64,000 nucleotides of DNA from Cupriavidus nantongensis (GTDB lineage: Bacteria; Pseudomonadota; Gammaproteobacteria; Burkholderiales; Burkholderiaceae). The notes beneath the pieces were generated by a model, which was not told the DNA's origin, did no database searches, and was given only the letters and a program-made list of their open reading frames with translations. Where the stretch lies: contig NZ_CP014844.1 in the NCBI RefSeq assembly GCF_001598055.1, positions 2,815,622-2,879,621 of the forward strand. Direction: 5' to 3'. Numbering within the stretch: the first letter of the stretch is position 1; every line of letters begins with the position of its first letter. Below are positions 50,773-59,972 of the stretch, piece after piece. A program made the translations under genes and the position numbers.

Positions 50773-53700
50773 ATGTCCAACTCCACGACAATGCGTTGGC
50801 TCGATTTGTCCGCGCACAACGCGCGCCTCGCGCTATATCAGGCGGACGACCGTACCACCCACCTTATCGTTGCAGGTGTTGCTCCAGGCTCGCAGCAGTG
50901 GCTGGGCCTCGAGGCGCTCGGGTTCGTCGCATCTGCCTCCGGCAAGACGATGATCCGCGAGGGCGCAGACCTGAACAGCCGTGTACTGCGACAGATCTTC
51001 CCGCGGGCTGCAATCGCGGAGATGGACGTGTCGCGGGTGTGGATCAAGGCGAGGGCACAGACGACCTCGAAAAGGCCATCAGCACGCGGCGATGAGCCGG
51101 AGCAGGGCGCCGACGTGGAAGTCCGTCAACTCGGTGTCAATCATGCCGGCCACCCGGTCTTCGAAGACCAGTCAGGCCGGTTCTATCGCTATCAGGGTGC
51201 ACAAGTCTATGAAGACCGCGCCTTTGTAGCAGCTGGCGCGAGCGCCAATGATCGCAGCGCGCGCGCGGCGGAGTGGCTCCGTGCAGATGACGAGGTAGGC
51301 CTGCATTTTTGTGCGGAGGGCTTCGTTCGTTGGATGCTCGACGGTCGGAATATGCGCCAAGCCGATCTGCGGCAGTTTGCGCAGGCCGTGTTTGGCGCCG
51401 AAACGCCGCTATCCGCATCGGATACTCGCCTGCGCCAGGCGCAGGAAGCAATCGAAGCAGCGATGCAACGCGAACTGACGCGCGCCGCGGACTCGCCGAC
51501 CGATGAGGCCTTCAGATATGCCGTGGCGCTGACAGACAAACAGCCGGTATTTGCCTTCCGCACGTCTACCAGTGTCGAGAATCAGCAGTACTCGACGCCC
51601 TTACCGATGTCGGTCGCGGCGCAACGAATCCTCGCTCCCGTTGGCGGCCAAACGATCCTCGAGCCGACCATTGGTAATGCGAGCCTGGTCGCACTCGTTC
51701 CGCGTGATGTGGCGGTTACCGGTATCGAGATTGACCCCAGACGGGCAGAACAAACGCGTTTCGGCAGCGAGGTGACCGGTAAGCCAATAACGGTTATCGA
51801 GGGGGATTTCGTGGGGATAGGCCGGCGCGGCGGCAAGGACTACGACGGAGTGATCGCGAACCCTCCCTTCGGTGGCCTGCAGCAGTCGGTCGTAATCGAT
51901 GGTCTGCGCTGTACGCGGATCGACCACCTCATCGTCATCAAGGCGCTGCAGCGCCGCAAAGCGAATGGACGCGGGGTATTTCTCATAGCCGCTGACCGCG
52001 AGAGCCTTGTGCACCCGGGGAAGGTCGCTGGCGGCAGCAAGGCGTTCTTCGCGTGGCTGGCGGACCATTACGAGGTGGAGGATGTCGTCGAGTTGAACGG
52101 TGCGCTGTATCGAAAGCAGGGATCGGAGTACCCGGTTCGCATGGTTACGGTCGGGCGGCGGCGCACCGAGGTAGAGGCCGCGGCGGCGCTGAAGACCAAA
52201 GAATTCCGCATTGGAGACACGCTTCCCGTCATCCATACATGGGAGGCACTCTGGTCGCATGCAAAGGGGCTGTCCGCTCGCCTGTCCGAGCGGGCCACTA
52301 TCGGAGCTGAAAACGTCGCCACCGGATCCGTCACCGACGCGGATCCGCGGGTAGGAGAGATCGACGTCGAGCAGGTCGAAGCAGAAGCGCTCCCTGCACA
52401 GATCATGGATCTTACGGCCGACGATGGTACGGAGCCCGATGAGGCTGGCGGCCGAGAACGGCCGGCGAAGGAGGAGAACGAGTACCAGGCCCCGTACGTT
52501 CCGGCGTCCCTCATTAGTGAACCGACCGCGATGACGCCGCGAAATCTGCTCGAACCCGTCCGAAAAGCACTCGCAAGACTGACCGACGAGATCGGGGAGA
52601 GCGTAGACAGCTATGTCGCCGGAAAGCTGGATTTCACACCAGAAGATCTGGAGATTGCATTCACTGCCGAGCAAGTAGACGCCATCGCGCTCGCGATCAA
52701 GCGAATCGAGGAAGGGCGCGGCTTCATCCTCGGCGACCAGACCGGGCAAGGCAAGGGGCGGGTACTTGCGGGAATCGCACGCTATGCAGCGCTCAATGGC
52801 AAGGCCGTTACCTTCTGCACAGAGAAAGCGAATCTGTTCTCAGACTTCTGGCGCGACCTGAAAGACATCGGGACAGAAGATCTGTTTCGCCCAGTGATCC
52901 TGAATGCGGACGAACACATCCGCAATATGGATACCAACAAGGTTGAAATTAAGGCGACGAAGGCAGGCGAGCTGCAGCGCATCATGGACGCGAAGCTGTC
53001 CGTACGTGATGCTGGGTACAACATCATGTTCGCCACCTACTCCCAGTTCAACCGGGAGGCGACGAAGAGCAAGAAGGCCGACTGGATCGCAGATGGCGTC
53101 AAGGGCAGCGTCATGATCTTGGACGAGTCCCATGTTGCGGCTGGCGATTCCAACATTTCAGACAACATCGCGCGTGCCGCTGAGTATTGCGATGCTGCGA
53201 TCTACTCGAGCGCTACTTACGCCAAGGGCGCCAAGAACATGCGGGCATACCGCAAGGTATTCCCGGAGAGCGTTCAGGTCGAGAGCCTCGCGGATACTCT
53301 GGCCGTCGGCGGCGAGCCTCTGCAAGAGGTGCTGTCTGCCATGTTGGCAGAAGAGGGCGTGTTCATTCGGCGCGAGCACGACCTGTCTAAGCTGGAATTC
53401 CGGACGGTTGTCGCCAGCAAGAATGCCGCCGACTATGAATCGTGGGCGGATTCGCTAAGCGCGGCGTTGCGTGAAATGGCTTACTTCTCCGGCGATGTGA
53501 CACGGGTCACCCAGCGCATGAACAAGGCGATCAAAAAGGAGCTGGAGAAACTGCCGGAGGCGGCACGAAAGGGCAACCGGATGGGCGTGTCTTACCAAAG
53601 CTTTGGCTCACGCCTCTACAACATCCTCCGGCAGTTTAGCCTCGCCATCAAGGTTGACGATGCGGCGGAAGCCGCGGCGAACGCGCTACGCGAGGGCCGC

Positions 53701-56043
53701 AAGCCGGTCTTGGTCGTCGAGCAGACGTTCGAGGCCCTGTTGAAGGAAGCGCTTGCGAAGAATGATCAGGATGACCCTTACGATATGGAGGCCGGTAAGG
53801 TTGGAGCCTCCGGTGAAGGGACCAGTATTGACCGCGTGACGTTCCGGGACGTGATGCGCAGGGTAGCAGCCAAGCTCGAGTACATCTACGTGCGCGACGA
53901 CTATGGCGTAGGTCACTACGAGCATGTGTTGCAGCAGGCGGAGACCGACGAAGAGCGCGAGGCCATCGAGGGGATGATTGCGTCGATGCGCGCGCGCATC
54001 GAAGACCTGCCGGATCTGCCCGTGTCGCCCTTGGATACGGTTCGGGAACGAATCCAGGCGCTCGGGTACTCGGCCGGCGAGATTTCTGGGCGCAGCTTCG
54101 AGACGCGCGTGGACCCCACTGATCGCAACAAGATGATTGTCAGCGTACGTCCGGATGAGCGCCTGCGCACGATTCAGGAGTTCAACAACGGCACCAAAGA
54201 CGCGGTCGCGATCACGCGAGCGGGAGCGACAGGCCTCTCGCTCCATGCCAGCGAAAAATTTTCTGACCAACGGCAGCGTGAACTGATCGAGTTGCAAATC
54301 GCGAACAACGTTGCCGAGCGCGTTCAGTTCTTTGGGCGAGTGAACCGCCGTGGCCAGGTTTGCGAGCCAATGATTACAACGCTGGTCTCGCCGCTTCCCT
54401 CGGAAGCGCGCACGCTCGCGATGCAAAACGCAAAGCTTCGCAAGCTGTCGGCGAATACCCAGTCGAACCGCAACAACCAGGCTGAGATGCGGGACGTGCC
54501 TGACATCTTGAACAAGGTCGGCAACGAGATCTGCAAGCGATACCTGATGGAGAATCCGGACATCGCTGCGCTGCTCGACATTGATCCCGAGGACGAGACG
54601 CCGAGCGACGACGAGGCGTACTTCGCGAACAAATTGACGGGTCGGATCGCGCTCTTGCCGGTGGCGAAGCAGCGGCAGGCCTATGCGGATCTCTCGCGGG
54701 GTTATGCTGAAACGCTTCAAGAAATGGCGGCGAAGGGAATCAACCCTTTCCAAACTTCCGTCTACGACTGGCGCGCACGCATTGTCGAGAAGACAGTTTT
54801 CCGCCCCGGGAAAGAGTCAGGCTCGGTATTCGACCGACCGACGTATTGCGCTCGGGTCGAGTGGGAAGAGGAAGTCATCCCGCTCAGTTCAGACGTCATG
54901 CGCGCCGCTGTAGCCAGGAGCCGACAGTATCTGGTTGAGAGCGACGGTCGCTTTGAGCTGAAGGAGAACCAGTATGCCGTAACCGAGGCGCATCGATGGA
55001 TGCTCTCCCCGGACAAGCTCATGGCGGACGTCGAAGCTGCGTTCGATCAGGTGCAAAAGAGGGCCATACGGTCAATGCCCGATTTTGAGTCGATTCAGGC
55101 CGCCCTCCAGGCGGATTCAGCCAATCCAATCAAATTCTCCCAGAAGAGGCGAGATTGGATGCGAGACAACCTGCGACACGTGATGCCGGGCAAGCTAATT
55201 CGGTTCACAGGCGAGGAGGACGAGGCGCGCGATGGCATGGTCATGCACTTCGATCCGCCCGAGGAGAAGGAAGCCGCGCATCTGCTCGGCCAATACAACG
55301 TGAAGGTAGTGGTGCCGGGCTCCGCCACGGCCACCACGCTGACGCTGAACCAACTTTTCGGCGACCCACTGTACGCACCGCTGGCGCAACTCGTCCCCGG
55401 CCAAAACGATCCATTTCCGGCATTCGATGAGGCGAAGCCCGGACGCATTCTATTCAGCCGGTATGTGCTGATGGGCAACATGTTCGCCGCGGCACAGTTC
55501 GCGGCGCAAAACCGCTTTGGCAACGCCGGCATCTTTGTGGACGACAAGGGCGAGCGCCATCGTGCCGTCATCATGTACGGACGCGTTACACGAGAAGACC
55601 TCGAAAGTCAGCCCGTTGCGCTCTCCAAGAGCCAGGCCGCAGCGCTTGTGGAGCGCGCCAGCGCGGAGGGCGTGAACGTGGCGCTCGTCGGAGATCCCGC
55701 ATTGGAGCCGAAGAATGGGGTGCAGCTGGTCTTCAATGGAAGGAATCCGGAGCGCTTCCAGCTGGTAGCGCCCGGGACGAAAACAGCAGGGGGAAGCATC
55801 TACACCAATCCGGCGCTTACCTCGCTAACTGGTGACTTCGGCGGAAATAGGACCTGGATGGCCGTCGAGGTTCCCCTCCACAAGCTGGAGCCAGTGATCG
55901 AAGCGCTGACCGGTCCATGCGGACAGGCCTTGTATGTCGCCGCTGGAAAGGCGAAGCGACTCTTGCCGCAACTCGCAACCGACGAAGTGTGGGGCGGCGA
56001 GGAAGCCGAAGCCGCGCCATCAAAGCATAGGATGGCTGCATGA
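50773..56043 (+). CDS. Giant methylase-helicase (Strawberry-notch/DarB-like polyvalent protein)
   Basis: A 1756-residue protein. An N-terminal N6-adenine methylase domain includes ILEPTIGNASLVALVP (SAM site, about residue 295) and VIANPPFGG (motif IV, about residue 363). A helicase of the Strawberry-notch type follows: Walker A GDQTGQGKG (about 653), MILDESHVAAGDSN (about 780), ITRAGATGLSLHA (about 1145) and RVQFFGRVNRRGQ (about 1180). P1 DarB has this combination and acts against restriction in the recipient. Whether this protein works the same way is inference. It lies in an accessory block that could be the leading region. Ribosome-binding site weak. Confidence 0.82.
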   Translation: MSNSTTMRWLDLSAHNARLALYQADDRTTHLIVAGVAPGSQQWLGLEALGFVASASGKTMIREGADLNSRVLRQIFPRAAIAEMDVSRVWIKARAQTTSKRPSARGDEPEQGADVEVRQLGVNHAGHPVFEDQSGRFYRYQGAQVYEDRAFVAAGASANDRSARAAEWLRADDEVGLHFCAEGFVRWMLDGRNMRQADLRQFAQAVFGAETPLSASDTRLRQAQEAIEAAMQRELTRAADSPTDEAFRYAVALTDKQPVFAFRTSTSVENQQYSTPLPMSVAAQRILAPVGGQTILEPTIGNASLVALVPRDVAVTGIEIDPRRAEQTRFGSEVTGKPITVIEGDFVGIGRRGGKDYDGVIANPPFGGLQQSVVIDGLRCTRIDHLIVIKALQRRKANGRGVFLIAADRESLVHPGKVAGGSKAFFAWLADHYEVEDVVELNGALYRKQGSEYPVRMVTVGRRRTEVEAAAALKTKEFRIGDTLPVIHTWEALWSHAKGLSARLSERATIGAENVATGSVTDADPRVGEIDVEQVEAEALPAQIMDLTADDGTEPDEAGGRERPAKEENEYQAPYVPASLISEPTAMTPRNLLEPVRKALARLTDEIGESVDSYVAGKLDFTPEDLEIAFTAEQVDAIALAIKRIEEGRGFILGDQTGQGKGRVLAGIARYAALNGKAVTFCTEKANLFSDFWRDLKDIGTEDLFRPVILNADEHIRNMDTNKVEIKATKAGELQRIMDAKLSVRDAGYNIMFATYSQFNREATKSKKADWIADGVKGSVMILDESHVAAGDSNISDNIARAAEYCDAAIYSSATYAKGAKNMRAYRKVFPESVQVESLADTLAVGGEPLQEVLSAMLAEEGVFIRREHDLSKLEFRTVVASKNAADYESWADSLSAALREMAYFSGDVTRVTQRMNKAIKKELEKLPEAARKGNRMGVSYQSFGSRLYNILRQFSLAIKVDDAAEAAANALREGRKPVLVVEQTFEALLKEALAKNDQDDPYDMEAGKVGASGEGTSIDRVTFRDVMRRVAAKLEYIYVRDDYGVGHYEHVLQQAETDEEREAIEGMIASMRARIEDLPDLPVSPLDTVRERIQALGYSAGEISGRSFETRVDPTDRNKMIVSVRPDERLRTIQEFNNGTKDAVAITRAGATGLSLHASEKFSDQRQRELIELQIANNVAERVQFFGRVNRRGQVCEPMITTLVSPLPSEARTLAMQNAKLRKLSANTQSNRNNQAEMRDVPDILNKVGNEICKRYLMENPDIAALLDIDPEDETPSDDEAYFANKLTGRIALLPVAKQRQAYADLSRGYAETLQEMAAKGINPFQTSVYDWRARIVEKTVFRPGKESGSVFDRPTYCARVEWEEEVIPLSSDVMRAAVARSRQYLVESDGRFELKENQYAVTEAHRWMLSPDKLMADVEAAFDQVQKRAIRSMPDFESIQAALQADSANPIKFSQKRRDWMRDNLRHVMPGKLIRFTGEEDEARDGMVMHFDPPEEKEAAHLLGQYNVKVVVPGSATATTLTLNQLFGDPLYAPLAQLVPGQNDPFPAFDEAKPGRILFSRYVLMGNMFAAAQFAAQNRFGNAGIFVDDKGERHRAVIMYGRVTREDLESQPVALSKSQAAALVERASAEGVNVALVGDPALEPKNGVQLVFNGRNPERFQLVAPGTKTAGGSIYTNPALTSLTGDFGGNRTWMAVEVPLHKLEPVIEALTGPCGQALYVAAGKAKRLLPQLATDEVWGGEEAEAAPSKHRMAA

Positions 56044-56101
56044 GGTTGCGTACTATAGCAACACTACGGAACAATGTCGGTATCACACAGGGGAGTTTCC
56101 G

Positions 56102-56455
56102 ATGAATTGGAACGAGACCGCCGAATCGTCGAATGCTGACGACCTGCCGCGAGGAGGCCTCCGGCAGGATGTCGCCAGCGCTGGTAGCACGAACCCGCTT
56201 GACCAACTCGAAGGCGGGCAGCTCGAAGCACTGTCCCGATTCCGAGACGGAGCCGGTCGGAGATGGAAGTCCAGACTCCTTGCGGGATGGATACGTGCCG
56301 CGTATCCGGGGCATCTGCAGGCGATTCGTAACCAGCTGGGGCCTGAGTGGTTGGCGACCGTGAAGGATGACCATTTCCGCCTATTGGAGATGCGGGTGGA
56401 TGCAGAGCGGGACCACCAAAAGGACAGGGCGTACACGCCGGGTCCGCGGATGTAA
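56102..56455 (+). CDS. Small unknown protein
   Basis: A 117-residue charged, helical protein (GGQLEALSRFRDGAGRRWKSRLLAGW ...). ATG 56102 has GGGGAG upstream; the longer in-frame start at 55934 lies inside the giant gene. It begins a run of closely spaced rightward genes to 60925. No family recognised. Confidence 0.62.
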   Translation: MNWNETAESSNADDLPRGGLRQDVASAGSTNPLDQLEGGQLEALSRFRDGAGRRWKSRLLAGWIRAAYPGHLQAIRNQLGPEWLATVKDDHFRLLEMRVDAERDHQKDRAYTPGPRM

Positions 56456-56469
56456 CGGAGGGGGTGACC

Positions 56470-56769
56470 ATGAGGATTACCGAGACCTACAAGAGTGTCG
56501 CGGCCCTAGCGGGGATCCCGCTCGCAGAAGTGGGTACGCACGCGCAGACCTGGCTGGGTCCTGGCGTTATTGCTCAGATGCGCCTCACGAACGAGGCGCC
56601 CGAAATGAGTTGGTCGATCTATGAAGACGCTGCAGACGGGGCCATCTTCCAAGGAGTTGCGCGCGTGGATGCAGAGGCCGAAGAGGTGGTGTTTCGCGAT
56701 GAGGATGTGCACACCAACTTTCTGGAGTTCTGCGAGGCAGTTCAGCTGCTCTCTGTCAAGCAAGGATGA
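56470..56769 (+). CDS. Small unknown protein before the topoisomerase gene
   Basis: A 99-residue acidic protein (MRITETYKSVAALAGIPLAEVG ...). GGAGGGGGTG precedes the ATG. It lies five bases ahead of the TraE-like gene, so they are probably co-translated. No family recognised. Confidence 0.62.
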   Translation: MRITETYKSVAALAGIPLAEVGTHAQTWLGPGVIAQMRLTNEAPEMSWSIYEDAADGAIFQGVARVDAEAEEVVFRDEDVHTNFLEFCEAVQLLSVKQG

Positions 56770-56774
56770 CTGCA

Positions 56775-58202
56775 ATGCGAGTCTATCTGACCGAGAAACC
56801 GGACGTGGCCAAGCATGTTGCCGAGTTCTTCGGCTATGAACGGCGCGAGTCCGGAGCGTACTGGCTCAAGAACGGGGATGCCGTGACTTGGATGATCGGC
56901 GACATGTTCGACCAGGGTAAGCCAGAGGACTATATGAGCGAGTCCCAGAAAGGGCTACGGGGATTCGCTCAGTTACCTATCCTGCCGGCCACCTTCAAGG
57001 ACTTCCCTGACGCGGAGAAGCGGGATCAACTGCGACACGTAGTTGCCCTGTTGAAGAGAGCCGACGTAGTGGTCAACGCGGGCGATATCGACCGGCAGGG
57101 CCAATACATCGCGGACAAGACGATGCGCTATGCCGGGGTCGACCCGAGCGGAGCAGGCAAGCCGGTGGAGCGAGTTTTGATCAAGGCGCTGAACCATGCG
57201 TCGCTGGCTGGCGCATTCGCGCAGAGCGCTGTTCGGAACAATGGCGAGAGTCAGTTCGTTCTGCAGCGCCAGGCAGGGGACTGCCGCGCCAAAGCGGATT
57301 GGCTCGTTGGGATGAATGGCTCGCGCGCAGTTCGTGCGGCCGTCAATGCGAGGCTGAAAAAGCCACTTTCCGTTGGTCGCGTCCAGACTCCTACGCTGGC
57401 ATTGGTCGTGCGCAGGGAGATGGAGATCCGCAACTTCAAGCCGGTGGCCTATTTCGTGCCAGAAATTGCCTTGCCAGACGGGCGCGTGCTCGCCTGGTCC
57501 AGCCGAAAGGAGGGTGGCGACATGCGTGGTATCGACGGTGAAGGCCGCATCATCGATAGGGCGGTGGCCGAGGCCATCGTCAATGCCATTCAGGCTGGCC
57601 TGGATGGCATCGTCAGTCGTTACGACTGCGATGAAAAGGAGCAGGCACCGCCTTTGCCATTCAATCTGGCGAAGCTTCAGTCGGAGATGTCGGCCAGGCA
57701 CGGCATGTCGGCAAAGGAGACCTCTGCCGCCACGCAAGCGCTCTACCAGAATCACAAGATGGTGTCCTACGTGGGCACCGACTGCCAGTACCTGCCCGAA
57801 TCCATGCATGCCGAAGCCACGGGCGTGTTGAAGGGCATCTCGCAGATATACACAAAGCTGGCCAGTGGCAGTAGCCCGAGCATCAAGTACGCATGTTGGA
57901 ACGATGCAAAGGTGTCCGCTCACCACGCGATCATCCCGACAGGAGAGATCGCCTCCGGCCTATCGAAGATGGAGCAACAGGTGTTCGACGCTGTCGCACG
58001 GCGCTACATGGCTCAGTTCTATCCAAAGCACAAGTTCATCGACAACAAGCTGGAGGCAGAGTACGGAGCAGACGTTTTTGTCTCGTCGTGGAAGCAAACC
58101 ACGGTGCAAGGATGGAAGGCCGTTGACGAGCCGCATGATGAAGACGCGAAGGCAGAAGGCTTGCCCGGGGACCGCGAAACTTTGCGCATGCGTCCCTTTT
58201 AA
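56775..58202 (+). CDS. traE: TraE-like topoisomerase III homologue with altered active-site motifs
   Basis: A 475-residue protein of the type IA topoisomerase family: Toprim start RVYLTEKPDVAKHVAEFFG, then NAGDIDRQGQYIAD at the position of D.DREG(E/Q), KADWLVGMNGSRA, and KPLSVGRVQTPTLALV. The active-site region reads SYVGTDCQYL instead of the usual SYPRTD.RYL: the Tyr is kept, but the Pro-Arg pair is replaced. The Toprim Glu of DREG is Gln. It is also shorter than TopB. It may be inactive, or an enzyme of altered mechanism. ATG 56775 suits the ribosome-binding site better than 56766. Confidence 0.82.
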   Translation: MRVYLTEKPDVAKHVAEFFGYERRESGAYWLKNGDAVTWMIGDMFDQGKPEDYMSESQKGLRGFAQLPILPATFKDFPDAEKRDQLRHVVALLKRADVVVNAGDIDRQGQYIADKTMRYAGVDPSGAGKPVERVLIKALNHASLAGAFAQSAVRNNGESQFVLQRQAGDCRAKADWLVGMNGSRAVRAAVNARLKKPLSVGRVQTPTLALVVRREMEIRNFKPVAYFVPEIALPDGRVLAWSSRKEGGDMRGIDGEGRIIDRAVAEAIVNAIQAGLDGIVSRYDCDEKEQAPPLPFNLAKLQSEMSARHGMSAKETSAATQALYQNHKMVSYVGTDCQYLPESMHAEATGVLKGISQIYTKLASGSSPSIKYACWNDAKVSAHHAIIPTGEIASGLSKMEQQVFDAVARRYMAQFYPKHKFIDNKLEAEYGADVFVSSWKQTTVQGWKAVDEPHDEDAKAEGLPGDRETLRMRPF

Positions 58203-58218
58203 AGGGCAGGGCCGACTC

Positions 58219-59121
58219 ATGGGTCAGCAGATCGAAATTGTTTCGCTCCATCGCGGGAGCCATCACGGTCAGGACGACTACTCGCTGGTGGCGCGAGCAG
58301 GCGATGTGCAATTGGGTCATCTCGATTACTCCTGTTTTCAGGGCGTTCCGAGGATCGCTTTCATCGAAGTGGCTTCGGCACATCGAAGGCGCGGGATTGC
58401 TACGGCGCTGGCACAAGCACTCCATGCCGAACATCCAGGGCAAGAGATCGAGTTCGGCCTGCTCACCGAAGACGGAGCCGCTTGGAGACGTTCCCTCCCT
58501 ATGGTTTCGATTCCGGACCGCAATGTCGCCGAAGCGAAGCAGGAGCTGGAGCTTGCACGGCATGAGCGCGCGGCGCTGCTGGACAGGATCGCTGGCGGCG
58601 AGCGCGCGGATCTGGATCGAATCAACTTACTGCACGACCGCATCGATGAGATCGAGCAGGAAGTCGCTGGTAAGAGCGCAGTCAAGCAACTCATTGCAAT
58701 TGGAGAGGACAGGTCGAACATGGACAACAAGGCTACCGTGACAAGCAGCAATATGCAGCAGACAGGGGCAATTGAGGCTGAGCATTGTGCAAAGGTGTTC
58801 GTCGCCAGATGGGATGCCAGTTTCGAACGGGCAGGCGAGCGGGTGCAGCTCGAGCAGGATTTCAATGCGCAGGCGGGCTACTCGGAGGACGACATTGAAG
58901 GCATCCGGACCTTGAAAGTCGGCGAGTCCTGGAAGTGCCCAGACTATGGGCGGGCCCATACCGTAACGCGCCTTCCTGATGGAAGGATCCCGGAGAACAG
59001 GTCGGAAGACAATCGGAAGCACCGTTCTTCCGTTACCCCGGAGGATGTGGAGTCGGCTCTGGCGCGTTTCCGCACCGGGGACCTCGGGCGGGCGGCTGAG
59101 CTGCCCCGAATGAAGCCCTGA
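58219..59121 (+). CDS. GNAT-type acetyltransferase with C-terminal extension
   Basis: A 300-residue protein. The N-terminal ~95 residues have a GNAT motif A (VPRIAFIEVASAHRRRGIATALAQALHAEHPG). A coiled coil follows (residues 98-155), then a C-terminal region with no recognised fold. Such GNAT domains occur in plasmid and phage polyvalent proteins. The ATG at 58219 lies 17 bases after the topoisomerase gene; ribosome-binding site weak. Confidence 0.7.
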   Translation: MGQQIEIVSLHRGSHHGQDDYSLVARAGDVQLGHLDYSCFQGVPRIAFIEVASAHRRRGIATALAQALHAEHPGQEIEFGLLTEDGAAWRRSLPMVSIPDRNVAEAKQELELARHERAALLDRIAGGERADLDRINLLHDRIDEIEQEVAGKSAVKQLIAIGEDRSNMDNKATVTSSNMQQTGAIEAEHCAKVFVARWDASFERAGERVQLEQDFNAQAGYSEDDIEGIRTLKVGESWKCPDYGRAHTVTRLPDGRIPENRSEDNRKHRSSVTPEDVESALARFRTGDLGRAAELPRMKP

Positions 59122-59240
59122 ACGCAAACTATCGCTGGCACAGCGCGCCATCAAAGGAACCGGTTCCGGGAGGGCGCGGATGACTCCCAGCTGCCGTACA
59201 TTCAAAGGCGGCGGCTTCTCGCATGTGACGGGGCGAAAAG

Positions 59241-59675
59241 ATGACAACGAGTACCAAGGACATTATTGGCCCAAGCGACGCGGAACCGGAACGCCAGTTC
59301 TCTGACGCTACGCCTCTTCCCAGGGATGCCGCGCTCGCAAGGTGGGCGCATCTCAAAGACGCCGCCATCAATGATCGGTTCGGCAATCAAGAGCAAAGGA
59401 TTGTTGGCTTGATCAAAGGTGGAGTGACAAAGTCCCAGCTCATCCAGTTCTGGCGGGAGACGAAACACCTAAGTTGGCCTGGCAGCTACGGCCAGTCGCC
59501 GTGGGAAACGGCATCGGATGTCGGTGCCGCGCTGGATGCAGCCCTGAGAGGTGAGGCCCTCAGCGCCTATAACCGCGGCATAATTTATGTCGTTGAGCGC
59601 ACAATTTCGGCGCTGGTAGCTGGTGAGGCCAATCGCCAGGCTGCTGCGCCGCGGCAAAAAACGATGAAAATGTAG
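59241..59675 (+). CDS. Unknown 144-residue protein
   Basis: A soluble protein with a helical centre (DAALARWAHLKDAAINDRFGNQEQRIVGLIKGG). GGGGCGAAAAG precedes the ATG. It is 120 bp after the GNAT gene. No family recognised. Confidence 0.58.
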   Translation: MTTSTKDIIGPSDAEPERQFSDATPLPRDAALARWAHLKDAAINDRFGNQEQRIVGLIKGGVTKSQLIQFWRETKHLSWPGSYGQSPWETASDVGAALDAALRGEALSAYNRGIIYVVERTISALVAGEANRQAAAPRQKTMKM

Positions 59676-59725
59676 GGCTGGACACACGCTGCGGCGATGT
59701 CCCAGCGTGCCCTGCGTGATGGGCC

Positions 59726-59731
59726 TATAAT
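59726..59731 (+). promoter_or_regulatory. -10 element (TATAAT) of the toxin module
   Basis: A perfect TATAAT 28 bp ahead of the small gene at 59760. No good -35 is seen. The position places transcription start at about 59738, ruling out the longer in-frame start at 59697. Confidence 0.5.
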
Positions 59732-59759
59732 GGAATCCATAGGCGACATGGAGAGTGAA

Positions 59760-59972
59760 ATGGCTTCGAAACTGACCCGCTACATCATGAGCGAACGCTT
59801 CCAAGGCGTTGTTGGCCACGGTGTCGACAAGGCAGTTGCGAGGACGCGTGCAGCCGGCTTGACGCCCGCTGGCGATCCGAACATCAAGCCAAGCACTCGT
59901 CCTGCGACTACGGTAATCGTTGAAGGTCCCACCCCAGCGAAACCGAGGCGCAAGACTCTGCGAGTTGCATGA
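59760..59972 (+). CDS. Small basic protein, candidate antitoxin of the zeta module
   Basis: A 70-residue protein (MASKLTRYIMSERFQGVVGHGVDKAVARTRAAGL ...) with a basic Pro-rich tail. GGAGAG precedes the ATG. It overlaps the zeta gene by four bases, the typical antitoxin-toxin layout, but it is unlike the epsilon antitoxin in sequence. Its role as antitoxin is inferred from position only. Confidence 0.58.
   Translation: MASKLTRYIMSERFQGVVGHGVDKAVARTRAAGLTPAGDPNIKPSTRPATTVIVEGPTPAKPRRKTLRVA

Noticed and set aside
51601..54753. Several long minus-strand frames within the giant methylase-helicase gene
   Set aside because: GC-rich third positions produce long antisense frames; these have arginine- and leucine-rich shadow composition and no starts with ribosome-binding sites.
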